A stretch of DNA of 64,000 nt from NCBI GenBank assembly GCA_023014365.1, contig JAEBUN010000026.1, forward strand, positions 124,001 through 188,000, given 5' to 3'. Position 1 is the first letter of the stretch; the number at the start of each line of letters is the position of its first letter. The position numbers and the translations under genes were made by a program. Below the pieces are notes generated by a model. The model saw only the letters and a list, made by a program, of their open reading frames with translations, made no database searches and was not told where the DNA came from. Shown piece after piece: positions 1 to 11,692 of the stretch. Origin of the DNA: Lepiota brunneoincarnata. Lineage: Eukaryota > Basidiomycota > Agaricomycetes > Agaricales > Agaricaceae.

Positions 1-672
1 TATAGTACGTGATGTTCGTTCTAAGTACCTGCTCCTTGCATCATTCCTAGCCGATCCACCCGTCGGAACTCGGATTTGGAGCAGGAGGGCGAGTTGTGTA
101 CAGGGGCACCACTCGAGTCTCCACTGGATTGGGTCGACCTTCCAGACGAGATTTGGCACAGAAATAGCGTCAATGGACTTACGAGATAACAGGGTTTCTG
201 AATGACTTGCGCGATTTTGCCACGGTGTTCCGATTTGTTTGAAAGAAAAGATGCACTGCATATCTTTTTGTCTGATCAACTGAAGAGGTTGTGCAGTTAT
301 GATGGGTATCATCTTGTCCTCATAATCGGCGGCCTTTTGATTGGGGCTTCCGTCTTGAAATGAGTTGACATACACAGAATCTGGTTAAAGTCGTACCCTC
401 TGTTTGAAACAGCGGCAAGGAGTCTCCTGGCCTTGCGCTGTGCTGGGAAAGGCGTCGGAAAACCAAAATGCAGTCCCTCTCCCAGCACAGACCCCTAGAA
501 CCAGCTCTTCGCATGTGTCATTGTTCTTCCTTCATTGCTTCGTTGTCACCGAACATCAAGTTCCCATCCTCTTAGACTATGAACAGGAACTGTATATCCA
601 AAAGTGACATTCGAGTATTTTTCACTCTGTGGTTTGGGACTGGCCCCTGGCTAATAATGCAGCGAGGCGTCT
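1..672. other. CpG-rich sequence without a recognised gene
   Basis: I see no protein family here. Short open frames exist (for example 404-607 plus, opening on TTG), but none carries a recognisable motif. CpG dinucleotides are frequent, unlike most of the window, so this stretch seems not to have gone through the CpG decay seen in the transposon cluster. Confidence 0.5.
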
Positions 673-1097
673 GTGCTTGGCGCTGAAGGGCGGGTTTGCG
701 ATGAGAGTCGTTCGAGGCCTTCGGAGCTTATCCCCCGCTTTTTGCAGCATTTATCATCTATTCCACAAGTACGTGAAGCTCTTATAAAAGCGTTTGCTTT
801 CATCCTTGAGAACGAAGCTGAAACACGCTATCAGCGATCAGCAGCTTCCGATTTTCCTCCAGAGCCTGCCGGAGCAGCTACGGGGCACCTGATTAATACT
901 CGATTGATCGATTTACTGGGTTCCATGGGCCCAATAACTGGCGATGACTAGGATGGACTTATGCTCTCTTGATCAGGAATTCTGGTCCATGTAGGTCAGG
1001 GACTTAGTTGTGGCATCGAACTACTGGAATAAGGTCTTAAATTTGGGCACTTGTTGAGGAAATTGGCTTGCAAACCTGCTGCAAGCTACTGGGGCTC

Positions 1098-1433
1098 GCG
1101 TATAAAAGACCTCCCGGTTTCATCTCTGTACCCCAGAGTCGTTGCATTTCAAACAACGTTCAATCTCTCCAGGTTGATTCTCCAGGTCACTGTTCATGGT
1201 TTCGTACCTTCCACGTAGCTAGCACTCAAACACCACTTTTTTCTTTGCACGCCTGCGCCGGCCGGAGTGCCGACAGGATTGTTTCTTCTAGACATGAAGT
1301 CTTTCTTTGCCGTTGTTACCACTGCTGCTCTCTTCTCTTGATGACAGCAGAATTCTCATTTGTGAGCTCCACCCCACAGGATGATCAAGTCTACTGGCTG
1401 GCCTGTTTTTCCGAAAGACCCGAGTGTCCCTGA
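1098..1433 (+). pseudogene. Candidate small secreted-protein gene, broken, with TATA box
   Basis: A TATAAAA box lies at about 1100-1106. Downstream, an ATG near 1293 opens a signal-peptide-like start (MKSFFAVVTTAALFS) that stops at once with TGA. In the next frame the sequence continues as LMTAEFSFVSSTPQ and ends near 1433. The equivalent place in copy 2 (near 8079) has MKSFFAVATTAILFS followed by the same stop, so the break, or an unrecognised splice, predates the duplication. In copy 2 the TATA is changed to CACAAAA. I do not recognise the product. It may be a dead secreted-protein gene or chance. Confidence 0.3.
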
Positions 1434-2439
1434 CAAGGCGACGCACTCTTCGAAGCGAGGCCCTTGCAGTACTTGTTGTCTTGACACAGCATGAGTAGCC
1501 ACTGATTGTAATTAGGCGCCAGTGGCTGTACGTTTACCCGTATCCAAGATATGAATGCGGGAGAATGATGGTCGATATCCATCAGTGAACTGGTCTGAAC
1601 CGTGGATTGCGTGGTCACTACTATGATGATCGAGCTCGTACGACTCCGGCATTCTGATGGGGAGTCATCCTAATTGCTCTCGTTTGTTTTGTGTTCTCTA
1701 TTTCATATTCTATGGACTTGTAGGTGGATAATTGGACTCCTATTATATTTTAGGTAACATCTGAACGCCGCCGGGGATCCACCAATCCCCACCAGTGCCC
1801 ACCAACCCAGCCCGAACTCACCGAGTTCTGTATGCACACAACATCACTGTGCCAAACCCCACCACACACGCCACGCTGTTCACGGAGTAAAAGGGGTGGA
1901 ACTGTATATGCGTGGAGGGCGAGGAGGCTGGGGAGGTAACAGGAAGGGTGTCTGAGTATATATGTAGGTTTATTCATACGGCAGTTGTAATGGGTCGTAT
2001 GGCCCAATGTATGGAAGATATACTGTGGAGGAATCATGCCTCAAAGGGGGAAGAGATTTGTAGAAAGTAATGGAACTTTAGGGTGCCTGAAATCCGATGA
2101 ATTTACGGGGAATTATGTGGGTTTCGCCCTTACTAGGGGGCTCATCGGAGATTTTTACGGTTAATCGCTACCTCTAACCCGCCTTGGCTCGTGTGGTGAC
2201 AGAATCGGACTACTTGACTTAGATTGGGGGAATACGGACCAAATATGGCAATTGGTCTCCCGGGTTAGATGGAGGTTCATGTACTCTTGTTTTTTTACAG
2301 TATATCGCCCATACAAATGACATATGTCCATTTCTCGGGGAAAGCCTCATGAAAGCAATTATGAACCAAATCCCACTCGTGACTTTGAACAGCGCATGCG
2401 TACTGGGTGTACCGGAATATGCGGGCCTCTGATATTTTG

Positions 2440-3190
2440 GTTACATGATCGATGAAGGCACCCCGGTCAACGCCCTGGGTTGGATTTGGGCTGCGTCTTT
2501 CGTGTCGACCCTTGCGATCTTTGTGGTTCGCTTTGGCGATCCTATCATAAATTTATAAATCCAAGCAGCTGGGAGCGAGTATCGTTTGGTCTTACTTTGG
2601 CTGGTGGTGTTGATGGCGGTGGAGAGACTGGAACGAGGTCTCCTGAAGGTATTGGAATGGGTGGTAGTGGAGGTGAATGTCCCCCCATCTATTGAACAGA
2701 CAGAGGAAGGTTCAGTCATATAATTTTCGGGGGGTGGCTGAACTGTCCACTCACGTTTCGCCCCGACGATGACGATGATGCTTGCGTTGCTAGGGTACCC
2801 TATTAGAAATTTATGAACCCAAGCAGCGGGGAGCGAGTACAGTTTGGTTGTACTTGGGATGGTGGTGTGGGTAGGGGCCTTTTGAATAATCGTGAGGTGG
2901 TCGGCTGTGGTGGTTCTGTCTCCTATTGAACAGACAGAGGAGGGTTCAGTCATATCATTTTTGGGGGAGGTAGCTAAACTGCCGTCTATTCACCTTTTTT
3001 TTTTTAAATTCCTCTAATCTTTTCTTTGCGAAGGGATTATCCTATTATAAATCCATAAACCTACGCAGCTGGGAGCGAGTACTGTTTGGTTATACTTGGG
3101 GTGGTGGTGGTAGTGTAGGAACTCTTGGCAGGTGACCCTGATCGCCTGTCATTTATTGAACAGTAAGAGGAAGGTTCAGTCATACTGTAT
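2440..3190 (-). repeat. Tandem array of ~230 bp units, copy 1 (3 units)
   Basis: Three units anchored by GTTCAGTCAT at about 2709, 2943 and 3174. On the minus strand each starts with an ATG giving MTEPSS and carries the conserved peptide core LYSLPAAW followed by YKF/HKF-like residues. Unit length is not a multiple of three, so the units do not form one long frame. Function is unknown. Confidence 0.7.
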
Positions 3191-3337
3191 TTGGGATGTC
3201 GCTGGAATTTTGACCCGGATTCCCGCCTTTTTTCATAGTCGTCGATTGGTGTGTCCAGTGCAGCAGGGGACCTTGGGACGAGGTTGACAAGAGAGAAGAG
3301 GGCAGTAGTTGCTTTCTTCCGATATGTCAACAACTGG

Positions 3338-3372
3338 GGGTTTATATAAGGCCCCGGATAGTCCTTATATAG
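3338..3372 (-). promoter_or_regulatory. Minus-strand TATA-like promoter, copy 1
   Basis: On the minus strand two TATATAA-type motifs lie about 20-25 bp apart (near 3366 and 3345), roughly 150-200 bp upstream of the first MTEPSS unit of the tandem array. The arrangement is conserved in copy 2 near 10370-10402. It looks like a core promoter firing into the array. No transcript evidence is available. Confidence 0.4.
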
Positions 3373-4150
3373 CTTGGCTAGGGATCCGGACGGGGTTCGG
3401 AGATGTTCGGCAGTCAGGGCTGAGGGAAATCTGGACAGTCGAGGCCCCATCGGGTCAAGGGGATTTTAGTAGTGGCGCGGTGCGATCTTATTGGAAGCCA
3501 GGGTTCAAGACTTCACCGTAGTAATATGTTAATCACACTGGACTCGAGTAGTGGACAGTATTACATTGGCATCACACAATACGCACTATTCACGTCTTTC
3601 CACATCCTGACACTTCTTCCCCCACCGCCAATGCAGGCCAGCACGCTTGGACTTTCTATTGATCCAGTCTCGACCAATTAGGGCTGTTATTGCCGACGGA
3701 GAAAGAGAGTAGAGAGGACGTGACTATATGCATTACACCGACTCCACCTCGTCCAAATTTGCACAATTGCAAGCCCCGAAATTTTCGGTAGCCCTCCTGT
3801 ATCCCCAAACGCGAGATAATGATGATCGATATCCATCAGCGCGCTGGTCCGATATCACCCATATATGATGAGAGAGCTCATGTAACTCCGGCATTCTAGT
3901 GTGGAGTCATTCTAACCTTCTGACGTCATGTTCATAAATTCTTCACGGGTAGTCAGGGAATTGACCTTGTCACAAGTCTATGAATGATGAGTCTCCAGCT
4001 CGATGTCTGTCTCTTGCCTTGTTTCTGTTGTGTTCTCAATTTCTTATGCTACAGACTTTGTCAGTAGACGATTGGACTCCGATTGTATTTTGGGTAGTGG
4101 CCCGGATCAGTCTAAGTTCCCCTGTGGATAGCGGTACATCACTATGGGAT

Positions 4151-4400
4151 GCAATCTGTACAAAAAACAATCGCGTCATGTCGTGCATCACGTCGCGCTT
4201 TCCACCGTGCCACGGTATGCTAGGTATGCATTATTAGGCTCATACAAGGTAGATAAGAAGCGGAAAATTAGCTGCAAACTAGATAGTGTTATTGAGTGTG
4301 TAGGTGAAATGAGTGAGATTGAATTAAAGGAGCGAGACTAATAAAAGAGAGTGTGTAAGTTCAATAGTTGAATATATAATAAGTTCTGCCTCTGATGAAG
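4151..4400. other. Flank of duplication copy 1
   Basis: Sequence beyond the point where copies 1 and 2 stop aligning. No gene or repeat is recognised. CpGs become rarer toward 4400, marking the edge of the CpG-poor transposon zone. Confidence 0.35.
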
Positions 4401-5187
4401 GGTACAAGTAACTCAGACATCGAAGGAGGGAGGTTTAAAGGATGGTTCATTGATGTTTCTGTATGTGTAATCACCCCGGTGAATGAATGTATGGGGAGGG
4501 GAAGGTAGAAGATCAAAGATGGGCTGGGCAGTAATTGAAACTACGAGGTCATTGCCGTCTTGATGGACAGTAGTTGTGGGGCCGCCTAGAGCTGAGGGGC
4601 CGGCCACGTTGTCCACAGATGACGAGGGTAGCTGGGAAACAAATGGGACAGGTGTGGTTAGGGAGGTAGGACTCCTGGGAGAATGTTGAGCACTGCCAAT
4701 GGCCAGGGTGGCTAGTACATCTATGTCCAATGGGTGACCTGCCAAAGGGTCCAATGCAGCTACTGTCTGCTGGTTATGAGGTGGATTTAATGAGTATGGT
4801 GGTTTGCAAGACAAGTAGTGAGTTGCTGACCTCACCAAGGGTTAGATCCACCACAATTGGGCTGGCTGTGATGAGTGATCCAGATGCAGCAGATGAGGCC
4901 ACTGAAACTGCATAGGTTGAATATGTGACAAGGTTTTGAAGAGAGTGCAGTAATAAATGAGAATATATTGTGGTCAGGGCTGAAATCCACAACACAAGGT
5001 TGGACTTCAGGGAACATACATGTTTTCTTTTATACTACAGATGAGACATACAACAAATAAAAAAGGAAAATGCATGAGTCTGTCTTGACTCAGTTTCTCC
5101 ATGGTTTTCATTATACCTACAACAATAGCTCACCAGACTGGACATCAAGGGAGTCTATGGGACATTCCAACATCAACACACAACACT
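4401..5187 (-). mobile_element. Probable 3' LTR and flank of a Copia remnant
   Basis: Directly after the Copia pol stop codon (minus strand) a purine run AAGTGGGAG is followed by TGTTGTGTGTTGATG, the expected polypurine tract/LTR junction near 5170. A TATAAAA motif follows near 5030 on the same strand. The other LTR end was not found, so the true length is unknown. A minus open frame at 4413-4838 (proline/serine-rich, no family) lies in the same stretch. Confidence 0.4.
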
Positions 5188-5406
5188 CCCACTTGTTGGG
5201 ATGTCAATTAATCCAAGTCTGCTGTAGCCTGTAAACTTGAACAAAAGCATCACAAGGAAGAGCTTTTGTGAATATGTTGGCTAGCATTTCCTTTGTTGAT
5301 ATATACTGTAATTTGATTTCATCATGTTTGACACATTCACAAATGAAGTGAAATTGAATATCAATATGTTTGGTATATGAGTGAGAAATTGGTCTTGTGG
5401 CACAAA
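5185..5406 (-). pseudogene. Ty1/Copia pol, C-terminal RNase H fragment
   Basis: The minus strand reads ATRPISHSYTKHIDIQFHF, then ECVKHDEIKLQYIS, STKEMLANIFTKAL and a stop. This is the classic C-terminus of Copia polyproteins (the TKHIDI block and the M.A...TKAL block that end RNase H). About 73 codons remain, and the rest of gag-pol is missing upstream, where a fragment of LTR C abuts. The frame is intact in this short piece. The family assignment is firm, but the element is dead. Confidence 0.8.
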
Positions 5407-5772
5407 ATCATTTTATTCATGAAATCATTGATTAATAAAGTAACTAATCCTCTGATACCAAATAATATCAGTATATGACTGTTGTCAGACACTGGGTATG
5501 AAAGATTAGAACACTATCTAAAATATGTGAATGTAGACATCTCAGAAACTGAACCAAGAATACCCAGACAAGTAAAAAAGATGTTAACTACATAAGTTAT
5601 TAGTGATAAGGCTATGGGGGAATGGCTCTGGTATGAACATGTCTGGGCATTGGATCTGATACTTTGTTAGCTGAGAAATTAGTTAAGGTACCAATAACTG
5701 TACAAAAACCCATTTCTCTGATCCTGCTCTAGGAAGTGAACAAGTTATACATAATGCTTGTGTTATTCAGAT
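5403..5772 (+). mobile_element. LTR C, 5' fragment
   Basis: Matches the first ~370 bp of the 1.86 kb LTR C copies at 28613 and 42430 in the same orientation, then breaks off at a CATTCAG block. It abuts the Copia fragment, so LTR C probably inserted into Copia pol and was later truncated. About 40 bp of other sequence separates it from LTR B1. Confidence 0.75.
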
Positions 5773-5811
5773 AATACTTGAGAATCTGCACCTCAGTTAG
5801 AATGAGCTAAG

Positions 5812-6199
5812 TGTTACCTGGGTTAGGGGTTTGCTCTTAAGTAGCACGGAGTTCAACACAGGATGTCTATACAGACTTGGTCCTGTCCTACTAAGCATGA
5901 CTTGGAGACAATGGAGCACTATAAGTCCAGCCGGTTGTGGCAAAGAAGTATAGGAGGCAAGAACTTTATAACACTAAGATAAGGATACAAGGCATTGTAC
6001 TGTATCCTTATATACTCCTAAGTGTGGCTGTACTCCTACTATAATTATCTGGACCAGAGTAACTATGAGTCAGAGATAAGAAATGTGAGGCATAACTAAG
6101 AATAGTCCTTCTGATGTACATACACTACTGATGGTTTCATAGTGACATGGGAATATGAAACTAAAAATAACCGTCCTTCTGAATAGACTTCTGATAACA
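5812..6199 (-). mobile_element. Solo LTR B1 (Ty3/Gypsy chromovirus family B)
   Basis: 388 bp starting TGTTACCTGGG and ending CTGATAACA on the plus strand, flanked by the 5-bp target duplication CTAAG (5807-5811 and 6200-6204). It is homologous to the LTRs of the chromovirus at 35492-45874. Retroelement sense is minus, as judged from that element. Produced by LTR-LTR recombination. Confidence 0.9.
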
Positions 6200-7207
6200 C
6201 TAAGAGTGTAGAATTACTGTAAGTCTTTGGCTGAGCAGGGCACAACCACTGCAGTCCCTGCTGCAGTGGCTGCTGACTGTTGCTCCCTGCTCCTTCATTT
6301 CTCTAAAAAGCCTCTCACATTCTCCCACTCACTCACTTACTCTCTCTCAGACATGCTCCTTCCTCTTTCCTTCCCACCAGGCTTTCTCCCCAACCCACAG
6401 CTCAAAAATGCCAAGGCTTGAGCATGACCTGAATCTTGCAGTCCCCTTGGAACACAGCACTTCCATATAGCACAGCAGGCAATAATTATCCTCCTCCAGA
6501 CCTGGATTGAGGAAAACAAAGCCCAGAAAGCTCAGTAGGCATAAGGTAGAGGTAAACCAGAGTCATCAAGTGTCAGGTGATGTGACAAGTCCATGACTTG
6601 GTGCTTGATGCAGCTTGAAGCCCATCATACACTTTCGAAGATAGCATGCACAGTGAGATAACAAGTGTAAATTAGTGTTGATGTACTGTAACTGTAACCT
6701 AGTGGTAATAAATATATGAATATCATAGTCTTGTATTATTAGAGTCTAGATCCTGAGAGAGAATCAGATATTTGCATCTTTCATGTCCATCATCAATGAA
6801 CATTGAGTGCATCATGTGCATCAACTCCATTGTCCTGGGTTTGAATCTTATTGCTTCAGAAATTGTTCATGAGCCAATGTTCATGAATTTCTTCCCTAAG
6901 GTTTCCTGCAATGTATCTTCTCACACAATTAGGGAAAGAAAATAGTTTATTTGGCCATGTCTAAGTTTTTGAAAGATTTTTAAGGCAAATGTCATACAAA
7001 ATCACACTTGTCCACATGAAATTTGATGGCTCTGATTTGCTTCTACCTTAGCAGCTAGAAGAGGATGAGCATGGAAATGGTGTCGGGCAGGTAGTGGGTA
7101 CCAGGGTGGAGACAGGCAGCACAGGAATGATCACTTACAAGGTATTGATGGGTGACCTGGAGGTGGAAGACTGATGATGACAAGGTAGAAACATTCAGGT
7201 GTTTATA
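6200..7207. other. CpG-poor intergenic sequence
   Basis: About 1 kb with almost no CpG. Short open frames such as 6227-6421 have no recognisable domain. I see no repeat family shared with the rest of the window. Probably decayed mobile or intergenic DNA. Confidence 0.4.
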
Positions 7208-7381
7208 TGTACATAATAGGATTTGGCTAGTCTAAAGTCCCATCCTGTCAAAATAGACATGAGGTGTGAAACTCAGTGTTCACTAATTGACATCCCCAAG
7301 GGATGGGTGTACACAACAAGTAATTACTAATATATCACAATTCATCACTAACTAATAAGTGATCTGTCACTTCATTTAACA
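7208..7381 (+). repeat. Short dispersed repeat D1 (possible small solo LTR)
   Basis: 174 bp beginning TGTACATAATAGG and ending TTTAACA. A ~85-90% similar inverted copy lies at 25613-25786. TG...CA ends suggest a small LTR or TRIM-type element. No clear target duplication was found, so the class is uncertain. Confidence 0.55.
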
Positions 7382-9178
7382 GTTCATTATGTATCTATGT
7401 TATACATCTCCCAGTTAAATTATAAAAACCCAAACATTTCCACCTTTTCAGTGCTGAACAGTTAAGGGTGGGTTTGTAATGAGAGTAGTCAAGGCCTTCA
7501 GAGCTTATCCCCCACTTTTGCAGCATTTCTCATCTATTCCACAAGTGCATGAGGCACTTATAAAAGTGTTTGTTTTTATCCTTGAAAATGAAGCTGAAAC
7601 TTGCTATCAGCCATCAGCAGCTTCCAATTTCTTCCAGAGCCTGCCGGAGCAGGCACGGGGCACCTGATTAATACTCGATTAATTGATTTACTGGGCTCCA
7701 TGGGCCCGACATCTGGCGGTGACTAGGATGTGCTTATGCTCTCTTGATCAGGAATTCTGGTCCATGTAGGTCAGGGACTTAGTTGTGGCGTCGAACTACT
7801 GGAATAAGGTCTTAAATTTGGGCACTTGCTGAGGAAATTGGCTTGCAAACCTGCTGCAGGCTACTGAGGCTCGCGCACAAAAGACCTCCCGGTTTCACCT
7901 CCGTACCCCAGAGTCGCCGCATTTCAAACAACGTCCAATCTCCCTCTGTTGATCCCGCAGGTCGCTGTTCATGATTTCGTACCCTCCACATAACTAGCAC
8001 TCATACACCAAGCCAGTCGCACTTTTTTTTTGCACACCTACGCCGGTCAGAGCGCTGACAGGATCGTTTCTTCTAGACATGAAGTCCTTCTTCGCCGTTG
8101 CTACGACTGCTATTCTCTTCTCTTGATGACAGCAGAATTCTCGTTTGGGAGCTCCACCCCACAGGGTGGTGATGAAGTCTACCGGCTGGCCTGTTTCGCC
8201 GAAGACCCGAGTGTTCCAAGGCGACACACCCTTCGAAGCGAGGCCCTTGCTGCCCTTGTTGTCTTGACGCGGCATGAGTAGCCACTGATTGTAATTAGGC
8301 GCTAGTGGCTGCACGTTTACCCGTATCCAAGATATGAATGCGGGAGAATGATGATCGATATCCATCAGTGAGCTGGTCTGAACCGTGGATTGCGTGGTCA
8401 CTACTATGATGATAGAGCTCGTACGACTCCGGGATACTGATGGGGAGTCATCCTAATTGTTCTCGTTTGTTTTGTGTTCTCTATTATGGACTTGTAGGTG
8501 GATAATTGGACTCCTATTATATTTTAGGTAACATCTGAACGCCGCCGGGGATCCACCAATCCCCACCAGTGCCCACCAACCCAGCCCGAACTCACCGAGT
8601 TCTGTATGCACACAACATCACTGTGCCAAACCCCACCACACACGCCACGCTGTTCACGGAGTAAAAGGGGTGGAACTGTATATGCGTGGAGGGCGAGGAG
8701 GCTGGGGAGGTAACAGGAAGGGTGTCTGAGTATATATGTAGGTTTATTCATACAGCAGTTGTAATGGGTCGTATAGCCCAATGTATGGAAGATATTTGTA
8801 GAAAGTAATGGAACTTTTGGGTGCCTGAATGCCGATGAATTTACGGGGAATTATGTGGGTTTCGCCCTTACTAAGGGGCTCATCGGAGATTTTTACGGTT
8901 AATCGCTACCTCTAACCCGCCTTGGCTCGTGTGGTGACAGAATCGGACTACTTGACTTAGATTGGGGGAATACGGACCAAATATGGCAATTTGTCTCCCG
9001 GATTAGATGGAGGTTCATGTACTCTTGTTTTTTTACAGTATATCGCCCATACAAATGACATATGTCTATTTCTCGGGGAAAGCCTCATGAAAGCAAGGAC
9101 GCACCAAATCCCACTCGTGACTTTGAATAGCGCATGCGTACTGGGTGTACCGGAATATGCGGGCCTCTGATATTTTGG

Positions 9179-10260
9179 TTACATGATCGATGAAGGCAAC
9201 CCGGTCAACGCCCTTTGTTGGATTTGGACGACGTCTTTCGTGACGGCCGTTGCGATCTTGGCTGTTTGCATGGGGGATCCTATCATAAATTCATAAATCC
9301 AAGGAGCTGGGAGCGAATACAGTTTGGTTATACTCCGGTTGGTAGTAGGGGCAGGGGCCTTGGATTGGATGATTGTGGAGTGGGTGAGGGTGTTGTCGTC
9401 TATTGAATAAATGGAGGAAGGTTCAGTCATATCATTTCTCGGGGGGGTGGCTAAACTGCCGTCTATTCACCTGTGGTGTCGATGAGTACGGTGATGATCG
9501 TGTTTGAGGGGGGAGCGTATCCTATTATGAATTTATAAACCCAAGCAGCTGGGAGCGAGTACAGTTTGGTTATACTTTGGCCTGTGGTTGGGGCAGGGGC
9601 CTTGTATTGGACGATCGCGGAGCTGATGAGGGTGTTGTCATCTATTGAATAGATAGAGGAAGGTTCAGTCATATCATTTTTTGGGGGGTGGCTAAACTGC
9701 CGTCTATTCACCTGTGGTATCGGTAGGTATACTGATGATGGTGTTCGTGGGGAGAGGGTATCCTATTATGAATTTATAAACCCAAGCAGCTGGGAGCGAG
9801 TACAGTTTGGTTATACTTTGGCCTGTGGTTGGGGCAGGGGCCTTGTATTGGACGATCGCGGAGCTGATGAGGGTGTTGTCGTCTATTGAATAGATAGAGG
9901 AAGGTTCAGTCATATCATTTTTTGGGGGGTGGCTAAACTGCCGTCTATTCACCTGTGGTGTCGGTAGGTATGCTGATGATGATGGTGTTCGTGGGGAGAG
10001 AGTATCCTATTATTAATTTATAAACCCAAGCAGCTGGGAGCGAGTACTGTTTGGTTATACATAGGATGGTGGTGGTGACATTTTTGATACTGGTGGTAGT
10101 GATGGACCTCCTAGTACTGGTAGTGGTTGTGGAATTTCTAGTGCTGGTGGTGGTGGACGAGCAGATCGTGGTTGATGCTGATGGCCTGTCATTTATTGAA
10201 CAGTCAGAGGAAGGTTCAGTCATACGCTGTTTAAACTCGGATTCTCGGGTCTTCTCATAG
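9179..10260 (-). repeat. Tandem array of ~241 bp units, copy 2 (4 units)
   Basis: Units are anchored by GTTCAGTCAT at about 9421, 9663, 9904 and 10214. The second and third intervals (about 9422-9662 and 9663-9903) are nearly identical and 241-242 bp long. Minus-strand peptides start MTEPSSIYSIDDNTL and contain KLYSLPAAWVYKFIIGY. The unit nearest the TATA region carries an extra Ser/Thr-rich simple-sequence stretch (10060-10150). Because 241 is not divisible by three, adjacent units sit in different frames; each ends TTGE-stop before the next. Copy 1 has one unit fewer. Confidence 0.75.
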
Positions 10261-10367
10261 TCGCCGATTGGTGTGTCGAGTGTAGCAGGGGGGCCTTGGG
10301 ACGAGGTTGACAAGAGAAAGGAAGAGGGCAGTAGTTGCTTTCTTCCGATATGACAAAACAGCTGGAG

Positions 10368-10404
10368 GTTTATATAAGGCCCCGATAGTCCTTATATAGT
10401 TTGG
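10368..10404 (-). promoter_or_regulatory. Minus-strand TATA-like promoter, copy 2
   Basis: Counterpart of the site at 3338-3372: two TATATAA-type motifs on the minus strand, ~25 bp apart, upstream of the tandem array. Conservation in both copies supports function before the duplication. Confidence 0.4.
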
Positions 10405-11160
10405 CTAGGGGTCCGGACGGGTTTTGCAGATGCTCGGCTGTCAGGGACGAGGGAAATATGGACAGTCGGGGCCCCATAGGGTCAAGGGGACTTTAGTAGT
10501 GATGCGGCGCGATCTTATTGGGAGCCAGGTTCAAGGCTTCACCGTAGTATTATTCTAGTCACACTGGACGCACTATTCACGTCTTTCCACATCCTGACAC
10601 TTCTCCCCTCACTGTCAATGCAGGCAACAGGCTTGGGCTTTCCATTGATTCACAGGGTTTACGCGTTTTTCAGGCATTGAGTCACGGTCTCGAGCAAATT
10701 AGGGCTGTTATTGCTGACGGAGAAAGCGACAGGCTATCTAGCTACTAGGGTTGTTTCGATTTTGATAGGACGTGGCTACATGCGTTACATCGACTCGACC
10801 TCGCCCAAATTTGTCGGTAACCCTCCCGCACCCCCAAACGCGAGGGAATGATGATCAATATCCATCAGTGAGCTGGTCTGAATATCACCCATATATGATG
10901 AGAGAGCTCCTGTAACTCCGGCAGTCTGATGGGAGCTATTCTATCACTTCTGACGTCATGTTCATAAGCTCTTCACGGGTAGTCAGGGAATTGACCCCGG
11001 CACAAGTTTATGTTGGATGATGAGTCTCCAGCTCGATGTCTGTCTCTTACTTTGTTGCTTCTGTCTCCACCCCTTATGCTGTGGACTTGTTGGCAGACGA
11101 TTGGACTCCGATTGTATTTTAGGTAGTAACCCGGGTCGGTCTAAATTCCCCTGCAAATAT

Positions 11161-11692
11161 TGGTACATCACCCTCTCCATTCTGTGCCCCGCTATGAATT
11201 GCCGAGCCCGGAGCCCGTGATATACAGAATCGGATTGGGGAAGTGGAGGCAGCTCTCGGCCAGAATGTTCTTGTCCAAGCCGAAAGATGAGCTGGCCACT
11301 TTAAAGCATTGATTATGTACCCCATGAAAAAGAGAAACACTGATCAGCGGAAGGTTATAAAACCCGCCCTGCTCTGAGGAGTACCCACGGGACAAACCTG
11401 TTTGCCCTCACCTGTACGTGATATAATCCAAGCATTGTAAGTTAATTGCCATGCTTTTGTTTTTACTCCACTCATTCTCAACATCCCCAGATCGTCGATA
11501 TGTCCCAACATCAAAACCAATCCCACTGACTTGAAGGTTCTGATGGAGAGCGGCTACAATCTCTGTTTTAGCAGGGACATGGGCAGTGGCATCGGATCCA
11601 TCACCACTAGAGTCAAATGCACAATCATTTAACCTGGTGCAGTTGTTGACCCTGCAACCCAGGGCAGTAACATTAGGGGTGGCCAGTCAGCC
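11161..11692. other. Transition from CpG-rich to CpG-poor DNA
   Basis: No gene recognised. CpGs are common up to about 11500-11600 and nearly vanish after about 11650. This is the left edge of the ~50 kb CpG-poor block. Confidence 0.4.

Larger units (their letters stand above)
685..4150. repeat. Segmental duplication, copy 1
   Basis: About 3.5 kb that aligns collinearly with 7465-11160. Shared landmarks include the block around 1390-1640, the block 1750-2420, a tandem array at 2440-3190, a minus-strand TATA region near 3340-3380 and the tail 3800-4130. The copies differ by substitutions, small indels and array length. Copy 1 keeps its CpGs throughout. Within the segment, 1560-1760 resembles 3810-4110 as an imperfect direct repeat (both run from a GATCGATATCCATCAG-like block to an ATTGGACTCC block), so this may be the inner part of an unrecognised element. 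No transposase or reverse transcriptase is visible. Confidence 0.8.
7465..11160. repeat. Segmental duplication, copy 2
   Basis: About 3.7 kb collinear with 685-4150. The first ~180 bp (7465-7640) have lost nearly every CpG that copy 1 keeps (CG to TG or CA), while from about 7640 on CpGs are retained. The remainder is highly similar to copy 1 apart from indels and a longer tandem array. The copies lie in the same orientation about 6.8 kb apart. Confidence 0.8.

Noticed and set aside
9179..10260. Single long repeat protein encoded by the tandem array
   Set aside because: Unit length of 241-242 bp shifts the frame and each unit ends in a stop, so no continuous repeat protein exists without splicing.
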